In this document: one piece after another, positions 1 to 6,745 of the stretch
Layout: every line of letters begins with the position of its first letter
How positions within the stretch are numbered: position 1 is the stretch's first letter
Assembly: GCA_003024985.2 (NCBI GenBank)
Contig: PXIH01S0000110.1
DNA length: 12,741 bases
Source: Euperipatoides rowelli
Lineage: Eukaryota; Onychophora; Udeonychophora; Euonychophora; Peripatopsidae
Reading direction: 5' to 3' (one strand)
Notes under the pieces: generated by a model
The model's database searches: none
What the model saw: the letters and a program-made list of their open reading frames with translations, nothing else
Told to the model about the DNA's origin: nothing
Position numbers and translations under genes: made by a program

Positions 1-366
1 AAGAGCTCAAGACAAAAATCTTTGGTGATCCATGAACATGAATCTCCACATTGGAGAACATACGCAGTAATTTCATTAAGGACAGGTAATAGAGTTATAT
101 GTTAAAATGAAAGTAATGTTTCTGACAAAAAAAAATCCTAAACATTTAGTTTATTTAGCCCTGATGTTTTTGAAATTTTTATACATATTCATGAGTATTT
201 TGAAGATTAAAAACAGAAAAAATTTGACAGCATCTTGACATCAGCTGATCTAGATTTTTTTATAACATCTTTATTGTTGTGTCATGGTTTCTTATTATAT
301 ATGGATATTATTTCTTAATTTTCAAAATCCTATAAACTTTTTCAATTGAAACATTTGTTATAATGT
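1..366. other. AT-rich stretch without a gene
   Basis: The stretch is AT-rich with many stop codons in all frames. I see no ORF, splice pair, TIR or RNA gene. Its last bases (353-366) form the left copy of a 14-bp direct repeat whose partner is at 2968-2981. Confidence 0.6.
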
Positions 367-371
367 ATAAG
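353..371. repeat. Left copy of flanking direct repeat (possible TSD)
   Basis: ATTTGTTATAATGT is followed by ATAAG. The same 14 bases followed by CTTAAG occur at 2968-2987, just outside the right-hand long repeat. This position fits a target-site duplication, although 14 bp is long for an LTR element. Confidence 0.45.
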
Positions 372-438
372 TTTACCCGGAATCAAAAAAGGACCAAACA
401 ATCCAGACTTCTAGTATATGTTGTAATGAATGAAAGGA

Positions 439-534
439 TTTTTTTTTTTTTTTTAAATATGTTTTGCCCTAGGGCGAAACAATGGATTTATTTATAAGAT
501 GAATTTTTACAATTTGGACATCTCTCCTAAATGC
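439..534 (-). repeat. 96-bp exact duplicate of the SINE 3' end
   Basis: A T16 run plus 455-534 repeats the T15 run plus 551-630 base for base, at an offset of 96. The single N at 535 sits exactly on the junction. The perfect identity and the N suggest two contig ends overlapping at the poly(T) tract rather than a biological tandem copy. It contains the palindrome GCCCTAGGGC. Confidence 0.85.
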
Positions 535-535
535 N

Positions 536-831
536 TTTTTTTTTTTTTTTAAATATGTTTTGCCCTAGGGCGAAACAATGGATTTATTTATAAGATGAAT
601 TTTTACAATTTGGACATCTCTCCTAAATGCACTTTACATGCTTACAATAATTCGGAGAAAACCTTTGCATCCTGTGATTTAGCCATTTGTAATATTCTTC
701 CGAGGAAAGACTGTTTTCAACTTGATATTATTTAATCCGGGGAATGAAGGTTTCCCCGGATTCAAACCATCAGCAAGCTTAGCTCTGTAGTACCGAGTGG
801 AGTGTTTATCCACTCGACTACTCCGACGGGG
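536..831 (-). mobile_element. tRNA-Ser/Leu-derived SINE with poly(A) tail
   Basis: Read on the minus strand, the element starts near 827-831 with GTCGGAGTAGTCGAGTGG, which resembles the head of a class II (Ser/Leu) tRNA. The A box lies about 8 nt in. The B box, GGTTTGAATCC (758-768), begins 60 nt from the head, the spacing of a real tRNA. The anticodon arm and 3' acceptor strand are not conserved, so this is not a working tRNA gene. An unrelated body of about 200 nt follows, ending TTTCGCCCTAGGGCAAAAC, then ATATTT and a poly(A) tail (T15 at 536-550 on plus). SINEs of this kind are Pol III transcribed and mobilised by LINE enzymes. It sits inside repeat copy A. I could not pair the body with a named SINE family, and no clean TSD is visible. 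Confidence 0.75.
758..820 (-). promoter_or_regulatory. Internal Pol III promoter (A and B boxes) of the SINE
   Basis: On minus, TAGTCGAGTGG (820-810) fits the tRNA A box, close to the TGGCCGAGTGG of serine tRNAs. GGTTTGAATCC (768-758) differs from the B-box consensus GGTTCGAATCC at one base, a C to T transition typical of CpG decay. Confidence 0.7.
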
Positions 832-1371
832 TTATATGTTTTATTATTTGTACACATTTGCTCATGCATTCGAAAATAATTTACTTTGGTTTACGACGTG
901 CTTACTTTAGTTAGTTAATTACTATTAGTAGGCGTGTCATAGACAAGTCTGTTTCTCAAATACACGGGCTGATGCTAATTTGACAAAATTTTATTCATAC
1001 TGTAATATTTAGATGTGCAATACGTTTTTGCCATAAAGGCAAAAGCAGAAATAATTATTTGTCTTTACTTACAAAGTGGCTTTCGCCATGACTTTTAAGT
1101 AATAATTATTTTATTTAGTTTATGTTAGAATACCAGCAGCCTGGCGGGTGCCAATTTTTGTATGCATTGACATCCATTGAAAATGTCTTATTATTTTGTA
1201 TCCCAATTGGTGGTCAGCAAGTCAACTGACTACCATTAGTTATAATCAGCTGTCTTATTTTATGTAAATAAATAGCCTCAGGGACATTTAATAATAAACC
1301 AGCCTTTGTTTTATTCCCTCCTATTTTAAATTTCTAGTTGTATAGCAGATTATATTTATCAATATATAATG

Positions 1372-2404
1372 GCTCCCTGACAATAAAAAAACTTTCTGGT
1401 CTTACCGAATTAGAGCATGTGCTGGGCATTAATGTCTTCCACCGGAGGAAATGACATGCCAGAGTACAGTGTGAAGTTGACGTGATGAATAAGGTTTAAA
1501 ATACAATTGAACTCTTTTACTCAAGACTTTGCTTCTGACAGGACTAGACTTTTGGATTTCATCCTGTTTAAGCAGCAAATATTAATTCTCAAGGGCAAAT
1601 GAAGAATACATTAAGTTAAAGTTTTCAACAGCCTCCAAAAATTTTATTTCATTTTAATTCCTTTTTATGTTGCTTAGCCTCAGCCGTTGAAGTAGACTTG
1701 TGACTGGGCAGGAGCCACCTTATGTACCAGCTTCGTGCTATTAAAAAAAGCATTTTCTCTTGATCATATGACTTTAGCCATGGAGCGGATATAGACTTAT
1801 GACTTGGAGCCAGTTTGTATTTCCGACGTACCGGCTTCAGGCCAATGATTAATTGAACTTTTAATTTTTTAAATATTATTTTTATAAGTTATTAGACCTT
1901 TTTATTAATAATGGTAACATAAATTATTTTTATGCTTGAAATTAAAAAGCTTGTCAAGTTGAAGGTTTCTCTAGACTAAAAAAAAAATTTTGAGGTCTTT
2001 TCTGGGGAAGTGATTGTCGCCCACCTTTAGGACGGCAATCAGCTTTCTCACGGTTGTACCATTTCTTTATGCAGCTAACTTATTATTCTGTAAATAGTTT
2101 CCCATTATTATAAAAAAAAATTGATAGTTTTAAAACCTTCTCTGGTTGCAAACAAAGTTTGGTATCAATTACGTCGCTCTTCCAGGAGAATAGTTAATTA
2201 CTGTTTGTTAATTCTGGTCGTAAAAAAAAATCGACCAGTAGGATACTCTTTTCTATTAGCAGAAACTTTTCTCTTTTTTATTCGGACATAATTTAAGTTT
2301 TTCAATTGTAGTAAAGCTTTTAATAACACATCATTTCATTTCAATATTGTTAATTTTAAAAAATAATAATAATAAAATATGTAATAATTCCCCCCCCCCC
2401 CCAA
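1372..2404 (+). other. Non-coding middle of the composite element
   Basis: There is no ORF of useful length in any frame. The region contains a decayed duplication (1676-1843), a stem-loop at 2012-2040, a perfect 7-bp stem-loop at 2214-2238, an (AAT)n stretch near 2361-2375 and a run of 13 C at 2390-2402 just before copy B. If this is an LTR-type element, its coding part has been lost. Confidence 0.5.
1676..1843 (+). repeat. Two decayed tandem units
   Basis: The unit at 1676-1738 and the unit at 1776-1843 share AGCC, then TAGACTTGTGACT versus TAGACTTATGACT, GGAGCCA, and GTACCAGCTTC versus GTACCGGCTTC, in the same order with small gaps. About 35 bp of A-rich spacer separates them. Confidence 0.6.
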
Positions 2405-2980
2405 ATGTTGGAGTATGTAATGTATGAGGTGATATTTGTTTTATTATTTGTACGCATTTTCTCGTGCATTCAGAAATAATTTACTTTGGTTTATGACGTT
2501 CTTACTTTAGTTAGTTAATTACTATTAGTAAGCGCATCATAGACGAGTCTGTTTCTCGAAATCCTGGGCTCTGCTAATTATGCAATATTTTATTCATACT
2601 GTAACAATTACATATGCAATGTACTTTTACCATGAAGATTAAGGCAGAAATAATTATTTATCTTTACATACAGAAGTGGCTTTCGTCATGACTGTTAGGT
2701 AATATTTATTTTATTTAGTTTTTTATGTTAGAATACAAACAGCTTGGCGGAAGCAACTTTTGTATGCATTGACCTCCATTGGAAATGTTATTATTTTGTA
2801 TCCTGAGTGGTGGTCAGCAAGTTAGCTGACTACCCTTATTTATAATCAGTTGTCTTATTTTATGATGTAAATAAATAGCCTCAGGGACATTTAATAATAA
2901 ACCAGCCTTTGTTTTATTCCCTCCTATTTTACGCTACTAATTGTATAGCGGATTGGTATAATTATCAATTTGTTATAATG
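2405..2980 (+). repeat. Long direct repeat copy B
   Basis: This is the uninterrupted partner of copy A. It shows the pre-insertion state of the site where the SINE entered copy A: TGAGGTGATATTTGTTTT here, against AAGGA / SINE / TATATGTTTT there. It keeps the poly(A)-signal block and ends TTGTTATAATG, where it runs into the flanking direct repeat. Confidence 0.75.
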
Positions 2981-2987
2981 TCTTAAG
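2968..2987. repeat. Right copy of flanking direct repeat (possible TSD)
   Basis: ATTTGTTATAATGT is followed by CTTAAG and is identical over 14 bases to 353-366. It overlaps the end of copy B, so the exact edge of the element is ambiguous. Confidence 0.45.
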
Positions 2988-3469
2988 CAGTTAGCCAGAT
3001 TACATGCAAGGTCAAATTGCCAGAGAATCCAGATTATTATTTGGCTTTCAGAAATTACAATGGTGGAATTTGGTGCTGTGTCATTTAGTGCAAACTTTGG
3101 CACTTTAGCACCAGCTGAAACATCTAAATATTGGAAAAAAAAGACTACATATTTATTTTCATTGTAAAAATTATTATCATCTTTGGCTAGAGTTCACGAT
3201 GTTCATCATAATTATAAGAATAAAGTCAATAGAATTATTGTTTTATGATTTCAATTTATATATGAAATTCGAATCATTTTTTTTACATCAAATCGTCCGA
3301 TCATTTCTGATACATTTATAATTTTCTTCAAATTCTTTCCTAAAAATAAATTTCTCTCCAAAGAAAGAAAATTTATTTTATTTACATTATATAATATTAA
3401 TCCTATCTTTCCTCTCTATTGCATTTCCATAATAAACATATTACAATCTGCAAGTCAGAGTAATCAAAT
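2988..3469. other. Intergenic, AT-rich, with two inverted repeats
   Basis: I see no gene. A nested hairpin occupies 3071-3113: outer arms TGGTGCT and AGCACCA, inner arms AGTGC and GCACT. An AT-only inverted repeat with perfect 11-bp arms lies at 3343-3353 and 3369-3379; it may be chance in this composition. Confidence 0.6.
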
Positions 3470-3711
3470 CTATTGCAGATTGGCAACATTTCCCACTTTA
3501 TTTAAGCTTGCTGTTTGTGAACAAGTTTTTTTTACAGTATATCCTTTTAAAGTTGACACAAGGTAAAAATATGTGAATATTTTTTGGGTGACACACAGGA
3601 TGAGTATTTCTTCATGGGACCCTTTTTCCCCTCCATTTCCTGTAATCCTAAATTTAAGGCAGCACCTGTATTTTGTATCCATACTGGCAGTACCTAGTTT
3701 AAGATCGCCAT
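3470..3711 (-). CDS. Possible unidentified exon or old coding fragment
   Basis: The minus frame stays open well past this segment and is less AT-biased than its surroundings. A plausible 3' splice site, TTTGCATTCACAG, ends at 3712 and would start an exon in the open frame reading DGDLKLGTASMDTKYRCCLK. I do not recognise this sequence. No strong downstream splice donor or poly(A) signal is obvious, and the same stretch is also open on plus for about 70 codons. It could be a real exon of an unknown gene, a decayed transposon ORF or chance. The upstream part of the open frame enters the hAT element at 3818, so any real coding stops before that. Confidence 0.2.
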
Positions 3712-3817
3712 CTGTGAATGCAAACACTATTAAAATACATTGCAATTTAATCATATCTACAAACAGAATGAAAGAGTGGTGGTAGTTTACATTATCCATA
3801 CAGGGATTCAAATAGCC

Positions 3818-4155
3818 CAGGGATGGTAAATAGGATTTGTCCAGCGTGCCAAAATTAAACAAAGGTTGACGTCATTTTGGCCAAAGTGCCGAAATTTTAA
3901 TAAAAGTTGATGTCATTTCCTGGGGCATAGCTAGAAAATTATTTTAGCGGTATCTTGGTTGTATTTTTTTGTTAAGCTTTTTTTTTTTTTTTCAGTTGTA
4001 CGGACATTTTGATAACCTTTTGACATATTTGATATTTTTTTTTTTGAGCTGTGTTGATTTTTAAATTTTAAAATTTTGTGGGTGTCCAGTCTGGTGTGCC
4101 GCCAAAAATCTCTAGTGCCATCTTCGGCACGCGTACCGCCTATTTGCCATCCCTG
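3818..4155. mobile_element. Non-autonomous hAT element (MITE-like)
   Basis: The left end, CAGGGATGGTAAATAGG, and the inverted right end, CAGGGATGGCAAATAGG, match at 16 of 17 bases. Further in, both ends carry GCGTGCC. The flanks AAATAGCC (3810-3817) and AATTAGCC (4156-4163) match at 7 of 8 bases, giving the 8-bp TSD characteristic of hAT transposons. The element is 338 bp with no transposase, so it would have needed a related autonomous copy. GTGCC motifs recur near both ends (3846, 3886, around 4095 and 4115, and inverted near 4125) and are plausible transposase-binding repeats. The middle holds T-rich tracts beginning AAGC. Confidence 0.88.
3846..3925. repeat. Two 40-bp tandem units inside the hAT element
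   Basis: Each unit runs GTGCC, AAATT, AAAGTTGA or AAGGTTGA, then GTCATTT. Unit 1 (3846-3885) contains a perfect TGACGTCA at 3867-3874; unit 2 (3886-3925) has TGATGTCA. Confidence 0.75.
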
Positions 4156-4638
4156 AATTAGCCTATTTTAAAATTTTGTCTTCAAATGTTAAGCACATTA
4201 AACAGCATTAATATTATACAGTACCATAAGCTTATAAATGTTTCCTTCAAGACTTTAAAATATTTTTCTTTTCAGCTTAAAACTAGTAATAAGTAATCCA
4301 TATTTAATAAGAACTAGGGACTACAGGGTGATCAAAAGTGTAATGAAACCTGGCTTCAATATGGCAAAGGGATATCTCTATAAATATTCAAAGTTCATCA
4401 GATATTGTCCATAAAGTAACTGTATTTTCCCCTTATGAAAGATGGTGTATGGAATTGTTAAATGTTACAAAATATAAGAGTGCCTTAAATTTTTTAAAGA
4501 AAAGGCTTGGCGGCTGTAAAAAAGTAAAGAGGAAGAGAATGAGATGTTGCAAATTTTGCTATGTGTACGAACTAGTTACAGCACAAAAAATAAGTAAACG
4601 TGGATAAGGCACCCACATTCTAATCACCCCCCCCCCCA
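4156..4638. other. Intergenic, with a dispersed-repeat fragment
   Basis: There is no gene. TACAGGGTGATCAAAAGT (4321-4338) resembles the end of a Tc1/mariner-type element beside a TA target, but no matching second end was found. The repeat described at 4350-4392 follows. A C11 run lies at 4627-4637. Confidence 0.5.
4350..4392 (+). repeat. Dispersed repeat, copy 1
   Basis: CTGGCTTCAATATGGCAAAGG and following bases match 6703-6745. The last 30 bases (4363-4392 and 6716-6745) are identical, and weaker similarity continues for roughly 50 bp to the right in both. One copy lies beyond the gene's 3' end and the other in the proposed intron. Confidence 0.7.
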
Positions 4639-4891
4639 CAGGACTATAAATTCAGGAGGGGCCTGGCACCGCTACTTTTTATATTTTTTATAAGCTTTTT
4701 TTTCTTTTTTTGGCTGTTGGAACACTTTGTTAAGTGTTTCAAGGCTTTTTTTTCTTTTGTGATAAGCTTTTTTTTTATTTTTTGGCTGTTAAGTATGTCA
4801 TAACTATGTAGTCTCTTATGTAGTTTGGTTATACATGCCCCCCCCCCCCTCCTAGCCTGGGCCTACAGCCCAATCAATTGGTGGGACCCTG
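4639..4891. repeat. Decayed hAT-like repeat with poly(C) and T tracts
   Basis: The stretch starts CAGGACTATAAATTCAGG and ends GGGACCCTG, which are vague inverted ends, with no TSD. Inside are two related units, ATAAGC plus a T tract plus GGCTGTT (around 4690 and 4765), and a poly(C) run before CTCCTAGCC. The units resemble AAGC(T)nCAGTTG in the 3818-4155 element, so the family is probably the same or related. The boundaries are unsure. Confidence 0.4.
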
Positions 4892-5054
4892 GATGTAGAT
4901 TTATTTTTATATTAAAATAAATTGAAAAATTATACAATGCAAAAAAAACAAAACAATAATAATAATGATATTGTTGATAACAATATTGGAAAGAAGAACA
5001 GGATTAGCAGACTGGTTTGGCTATAATCTTATTGGAATATGATCATGTTCTGAT

Positions 5055-5135
5055 AACCGGTAACAGCGCCATCTATTGGGTTTATTCAAAACCTTTTTTT
5101 TTTTTTTTTACGCACTTAAAAAATTGGCGCGGGAA
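5055..5135 (+). promoter_or_regulatory. Candidate regulatory island (CTCF-like and E2F-like sites)
   Basis: GCGCCATCTATTGG (5066-5079) is the reverse complement of a CTCF-type core, with one mismatch to CCASYAGRKGGCRS. TTGGCGCGGGAA (5124-5135) fits the E2F consensus. AACCGGTA at 5056-5063 is near a Grainyhead site. The cluster is GC-rich against an AT-rich background and lies 140-220 bp beyond the proposed poly(A) site of the minus-strand gene. Binding is inferred from motifs only. It could be a boundary, a plus-strand promoter or a repeat end. Confidence 0.4.
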
Positions 5136-5196
5136 CTATTTTTAGAAACTTTAAGTGGTGTTTTCTCTTACATAAAAAGGACTTGAACAAAAAAAA

Positions 5197-5256
5197 ATGG
5201 CTGATGCTTGTGTAACGGACTTATTCGCTAGTAATAGTAATAAAAATAAATTATGA
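5197..5256 (+). CDS. Short ORF or possible first coding exon
   Basis: The ATG lies in good animal context (AAAAATGGC), 62 bp after the E2F-like site, and opens a 19-codon frame, MADACVTDLFASNSNKNKL. Two moderate splice donors lie inside (GTAACG at 5211 and GTAATA at 5231), so it could be the start of a spliced gene. No matching downstream plus-strand exon is recognisable. It may be chance. Confidence 0.2.
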   Translation: MADACVTDLFASNSNKNKL

Positions 5257-5298
5257 CAGAAAACAAACAATTGGTTTAATTATAATTGGATCATAACT

Positions 5299-5304
5299 TT
5301 TATT
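5299..5304 (-). terminator. Poly(A) signal of the minus-strand gene
   Basis: AATAAA on minus (TTTATT on plus) is followed 20-45 nt downstream by TTGTTTGTTTTCTGTC, a GT/T-rich downstream element. Cleavage is expected near 5270-5289. AATAAA hexamers occur elsewhere in this AT-rich DNA (one near 5950), but this one has the best context. Confidence 0.45.
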
Positions 5305-5721
5305 TCAATAACTGTAAACAACTATTTAGTTCACAGTGTTGAAAATATAATCAAAGGAATGAAAAATTTACAAAGTGAAATATGAAACAAAAACCTTACA
5401 ATATGTGGCCGAATCTTGCTTGTATCTCACCTGGCCTAAAAAATAATGGATCCACCATATGGAAATATGAAATAATAATTTTTCAGAAATTTCCTGGGAA
5501 ATATTTATACTTATTTGGTAAAAAAATATTATTATTAAAAATAAATAACTTCTCATTGTGTAGCATTGTTTTTTTTTTTTTCAAATAAATTTATAAGAAA
5601 TGCTGTAACAAATGTATTTTTTCACTAGATTTCTTTTCACCTTTTCCATTTAGCCATTATGCGCCACCCCCAAAAATGTAACAATACAATTTTTATACTA
5701 CCACAAACACAAAATCATAGC

Positions 5722-5738
5722 AGAGAGAGAGAGAGAGA
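5722..5738. repeat. (AG)n microsatellite
   Basis: Eight to nine uninterrupted AG units are followed by A-rich sequence. Confidence 0.9.
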
Positions 5739-6150
5739 AAAAAAACAAAAAAAAACTTAACAGTACATAAATTTTTTAACAAAACTACAAAAGCTATACT
5801 GTATTTTAAAACTGAAAATTAAATTTAGGGCATAAATTCTATTAGGATTAAAATACAGTTTCAATGCATAAAAGCGCTAATTTACAAGCACTTTAATGAG
5901 GTCCTGGAAAATATTAGCATTGAGTTTAGTTTTATGATTTTGTTTTTTTTTATTCCACATCACATCCTTATTCCAGTTTTTACTCTTATGGTAAAGAGAC
6001 ATTCATTCCTTTGACAATAAAATAAAACCACCACAGTAACCTGATGAATATTGATGTGATATAGAAAAAAAAATGAATAAATGTCTTTTACTTTTTACAA
6101 TAAAGACAAAAAAGAAAACCTTTAACTCCATTAAAAAAAAAAAAGCAGGA

Positions 6151-6199
6151 TTCCCAATAAAAATTGGGAAAATTTGCGGTATTTTCATATATGAAAATA
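6151..6199 (-). other. Stem-loop next to a 20-bp perfect palindrome
   Basis: TTCCCAAT, an AAAA loop and ATTGGGAA (6151-6170) form a perfect 8-bp stem. Ten bases on, TATTTTCATATATGAAAATA (6180-6199) is its own reverse complement. Both fall in the proposed 3' UTR and could fold in the mRNA. Function is unknown. Confidence 0.6.
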
Positions 6200-6575
6200 A
6201 AGCTTTGAAGAGAAATAGATAAAATAACAGTATAAAAAGTGGATCCGGCCTAAAAAAAAAACTATACTAAAAATACCACTGTTTTTGACACTGTCATCCA
6301 TTTGAATATAACAAATGAAGATATCTAATGGACAAATTCATGGGTCTATACATATTCCGATTTGCCAGTCAAAAAATAAAAGTGATACAGAAATAAACAA
6401 AATTTGGGAATTATAAAACATAATTAAAAAAATGGTTGTAGTTGAATCTAAAATACAATGGAAATGGAGTAAGGTTATGGTGGTTTGGTTTGACGTGATG
6501 GCAATGCTCTCTTTACTGCCCGTTAGGAATTCTTGTTTACAGCCTTGACCAAAAGGCATCTGTTTGATTGGTTGT

Positions 6576-6620
6576 TTATGCTTCAACTGCTTGTTTACCG
6601 GCGGCCCAGTCTGGTTTTTT
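6576..6620 (-). CDS. Terminal coding exon, troponin I-like C-terminus
   Basis: On minus, a strong 3' splice site (TTGTTTATTTTCAG ending at 6621) leads straight into AAA AAA CCA GAC TGG, reading KKPDWAAGKQAVEA and then TAA at 6578-6576. Troponin I of Drosophila (wupA) has KKPDW followed by a short lysine/glutamate/alanine-rich tail, so the motif, its position at the very end of the protein and the clean splice phase agree. Troponin I is the inhibitory subunit of the troponin complex on thin filaments of striated muscle, binding actin and troponin C to make contraction calcium dependent. Only 14 codons are visible. The preceding exons, with the coiled-coil and inhibitory region, should lie at higher coordinates, but I could not find them in this window. 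Thus the last intron is either longer than 6.1 kb or its exon was missed. A chance match is possible because so few residues are available. Confidence 0.6.
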   Translation of the reverse strand, partial: KKPDWAAGKQAVEA

Positions 6621-6702
6621 CTGAAAATAAACAATTTAATTTTAGTATAAAAAAAATATGAATAATAATAAAATTAGAAGAAAAAAATAAAGCTATTGAA
6701 AT

Positions 6703-6745
6703 CTGGCTACAATGTGGCAAAGGGATATCTCTATAAATATTCAAA
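6703..6745 (+). repeat. Dispersed repeat, copy 2
   Basis: This is the partner of 4350-4392 in the same orientation, with 30 identical bases at 6716-6745. Weaker similarity continues to about 6810. Confidence 0.7.

Larger units (their letters stand above)
412..1371 (+). repeat. Long direct repeat copy A, split by a SINE
   Basis: The main block, 835-1371, matches 2436-2980 in the same orientation, from TGTTTTATTATTTGTAC through the shared block CAGGGACATTTAATAATAAA to TTATCAATATATAATG. The match continues on the far side of the SINE: TGTAATGAATGAAAGGA (422-438) aligns with TGTAATGTATGAGGTGA (2416-2432). A poly(A)-tailed SINE therefore landed inside this copy after the two repeats diverged or during their divergence. 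A hairpin, GTCAGC/CTGAC, around 1213-1230 is also kept in copy B, partly through different bases. There is no coding potential. Confidence 0.75.
372..2967 (+). mobile_element. Candidate composite element with LTR-like direct repeats
   Basis: Two direct repeats of about 560 bp (copy A 412-438 plus 832-1371; copy B 2405-2980) enclose about 1 kb of non-coding DNA. A 14-bp perfect direct repeat, ATTTGTTATAATGT, lies at 353-366 and 2968-2981. Its similarity continues to TAAG on both sides and may be a target-site duplication. Each long repeat carries an AATAAA-type poly(A) signal near its right end (AATAAATAGCC, AATAATAAACC), as expected of an LTR. I see no gag/pol coding, no clear primer-binding site and no clean TG...CA boundary. 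The pair could be a decayed LTR or TRIM-like element, a Penelope-type element with terminal repeats, or a simple segmental duplication. The A/B divergence (roughly 15% by eye) indicates age. The outer limits are inferred. Confidence 0.4.
5280..6575 (-). other. Proposed 3' UTR of the troponin I-like gene
   Basis: Stop-rich, A/T-rich sequence runs from the stop codon at 6576-6578 to the poly(A) signal at 5299-5304. It contains an (AG)n microsatellite, a stem-loop at 6151-6170 and a perfect palindrome at 6180-6199. Open frames here (for example 5382-5588 plus and 6003-6188 minus) are low-complexity and not credible genes. The extent is inferred; an earlier poly(A) site near 5950 would give a shorter UTR. 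Confidence 0.4.

Noticed and set aside
758-831. Functional tRNA-Ser gene on minus
   Set aside because: The A and B boxes fit, but the anticodon arm and the 3' acceptor strand do not pair; the sequence continues into a SINE body with a poly(A) tail.
2390-2402. Poly(C) run as a polypurine or priming tract of an LTR element
   Set aside because: Poly(C) runs recur through the window (4627, 4840, 8925, 10467, 12732) in unrelated contexts, and the strand is wrong for a plus-sense polypurine tract.
4321-4338. Tc1/mariner terminal repeat
   Set aside because: Only one end resembles such a terminus; no inverted partner followed by TA was found, so it is noted but not annotated as an element.
5368-5588. 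Overlapping 60-70 codon ORFs on both strands
   Set aside because: They are Lys/Ile/Phe-rich low-complexity translations of A/T runs in the proposed 3' UTR.
6003-6188. 61-codon minus-strand ORF
   Set aside because: It is phenylalanine-rich from A/T tracts, lies in the proposed UTR and resembles no known protein.
6338-6634. 98-codon minus-strand ORF
   Set aside because: Its start lies upstream of the splice acceptor at 6621 and its frame differs from the KKPDW exon; the downstream part is UTR-like.
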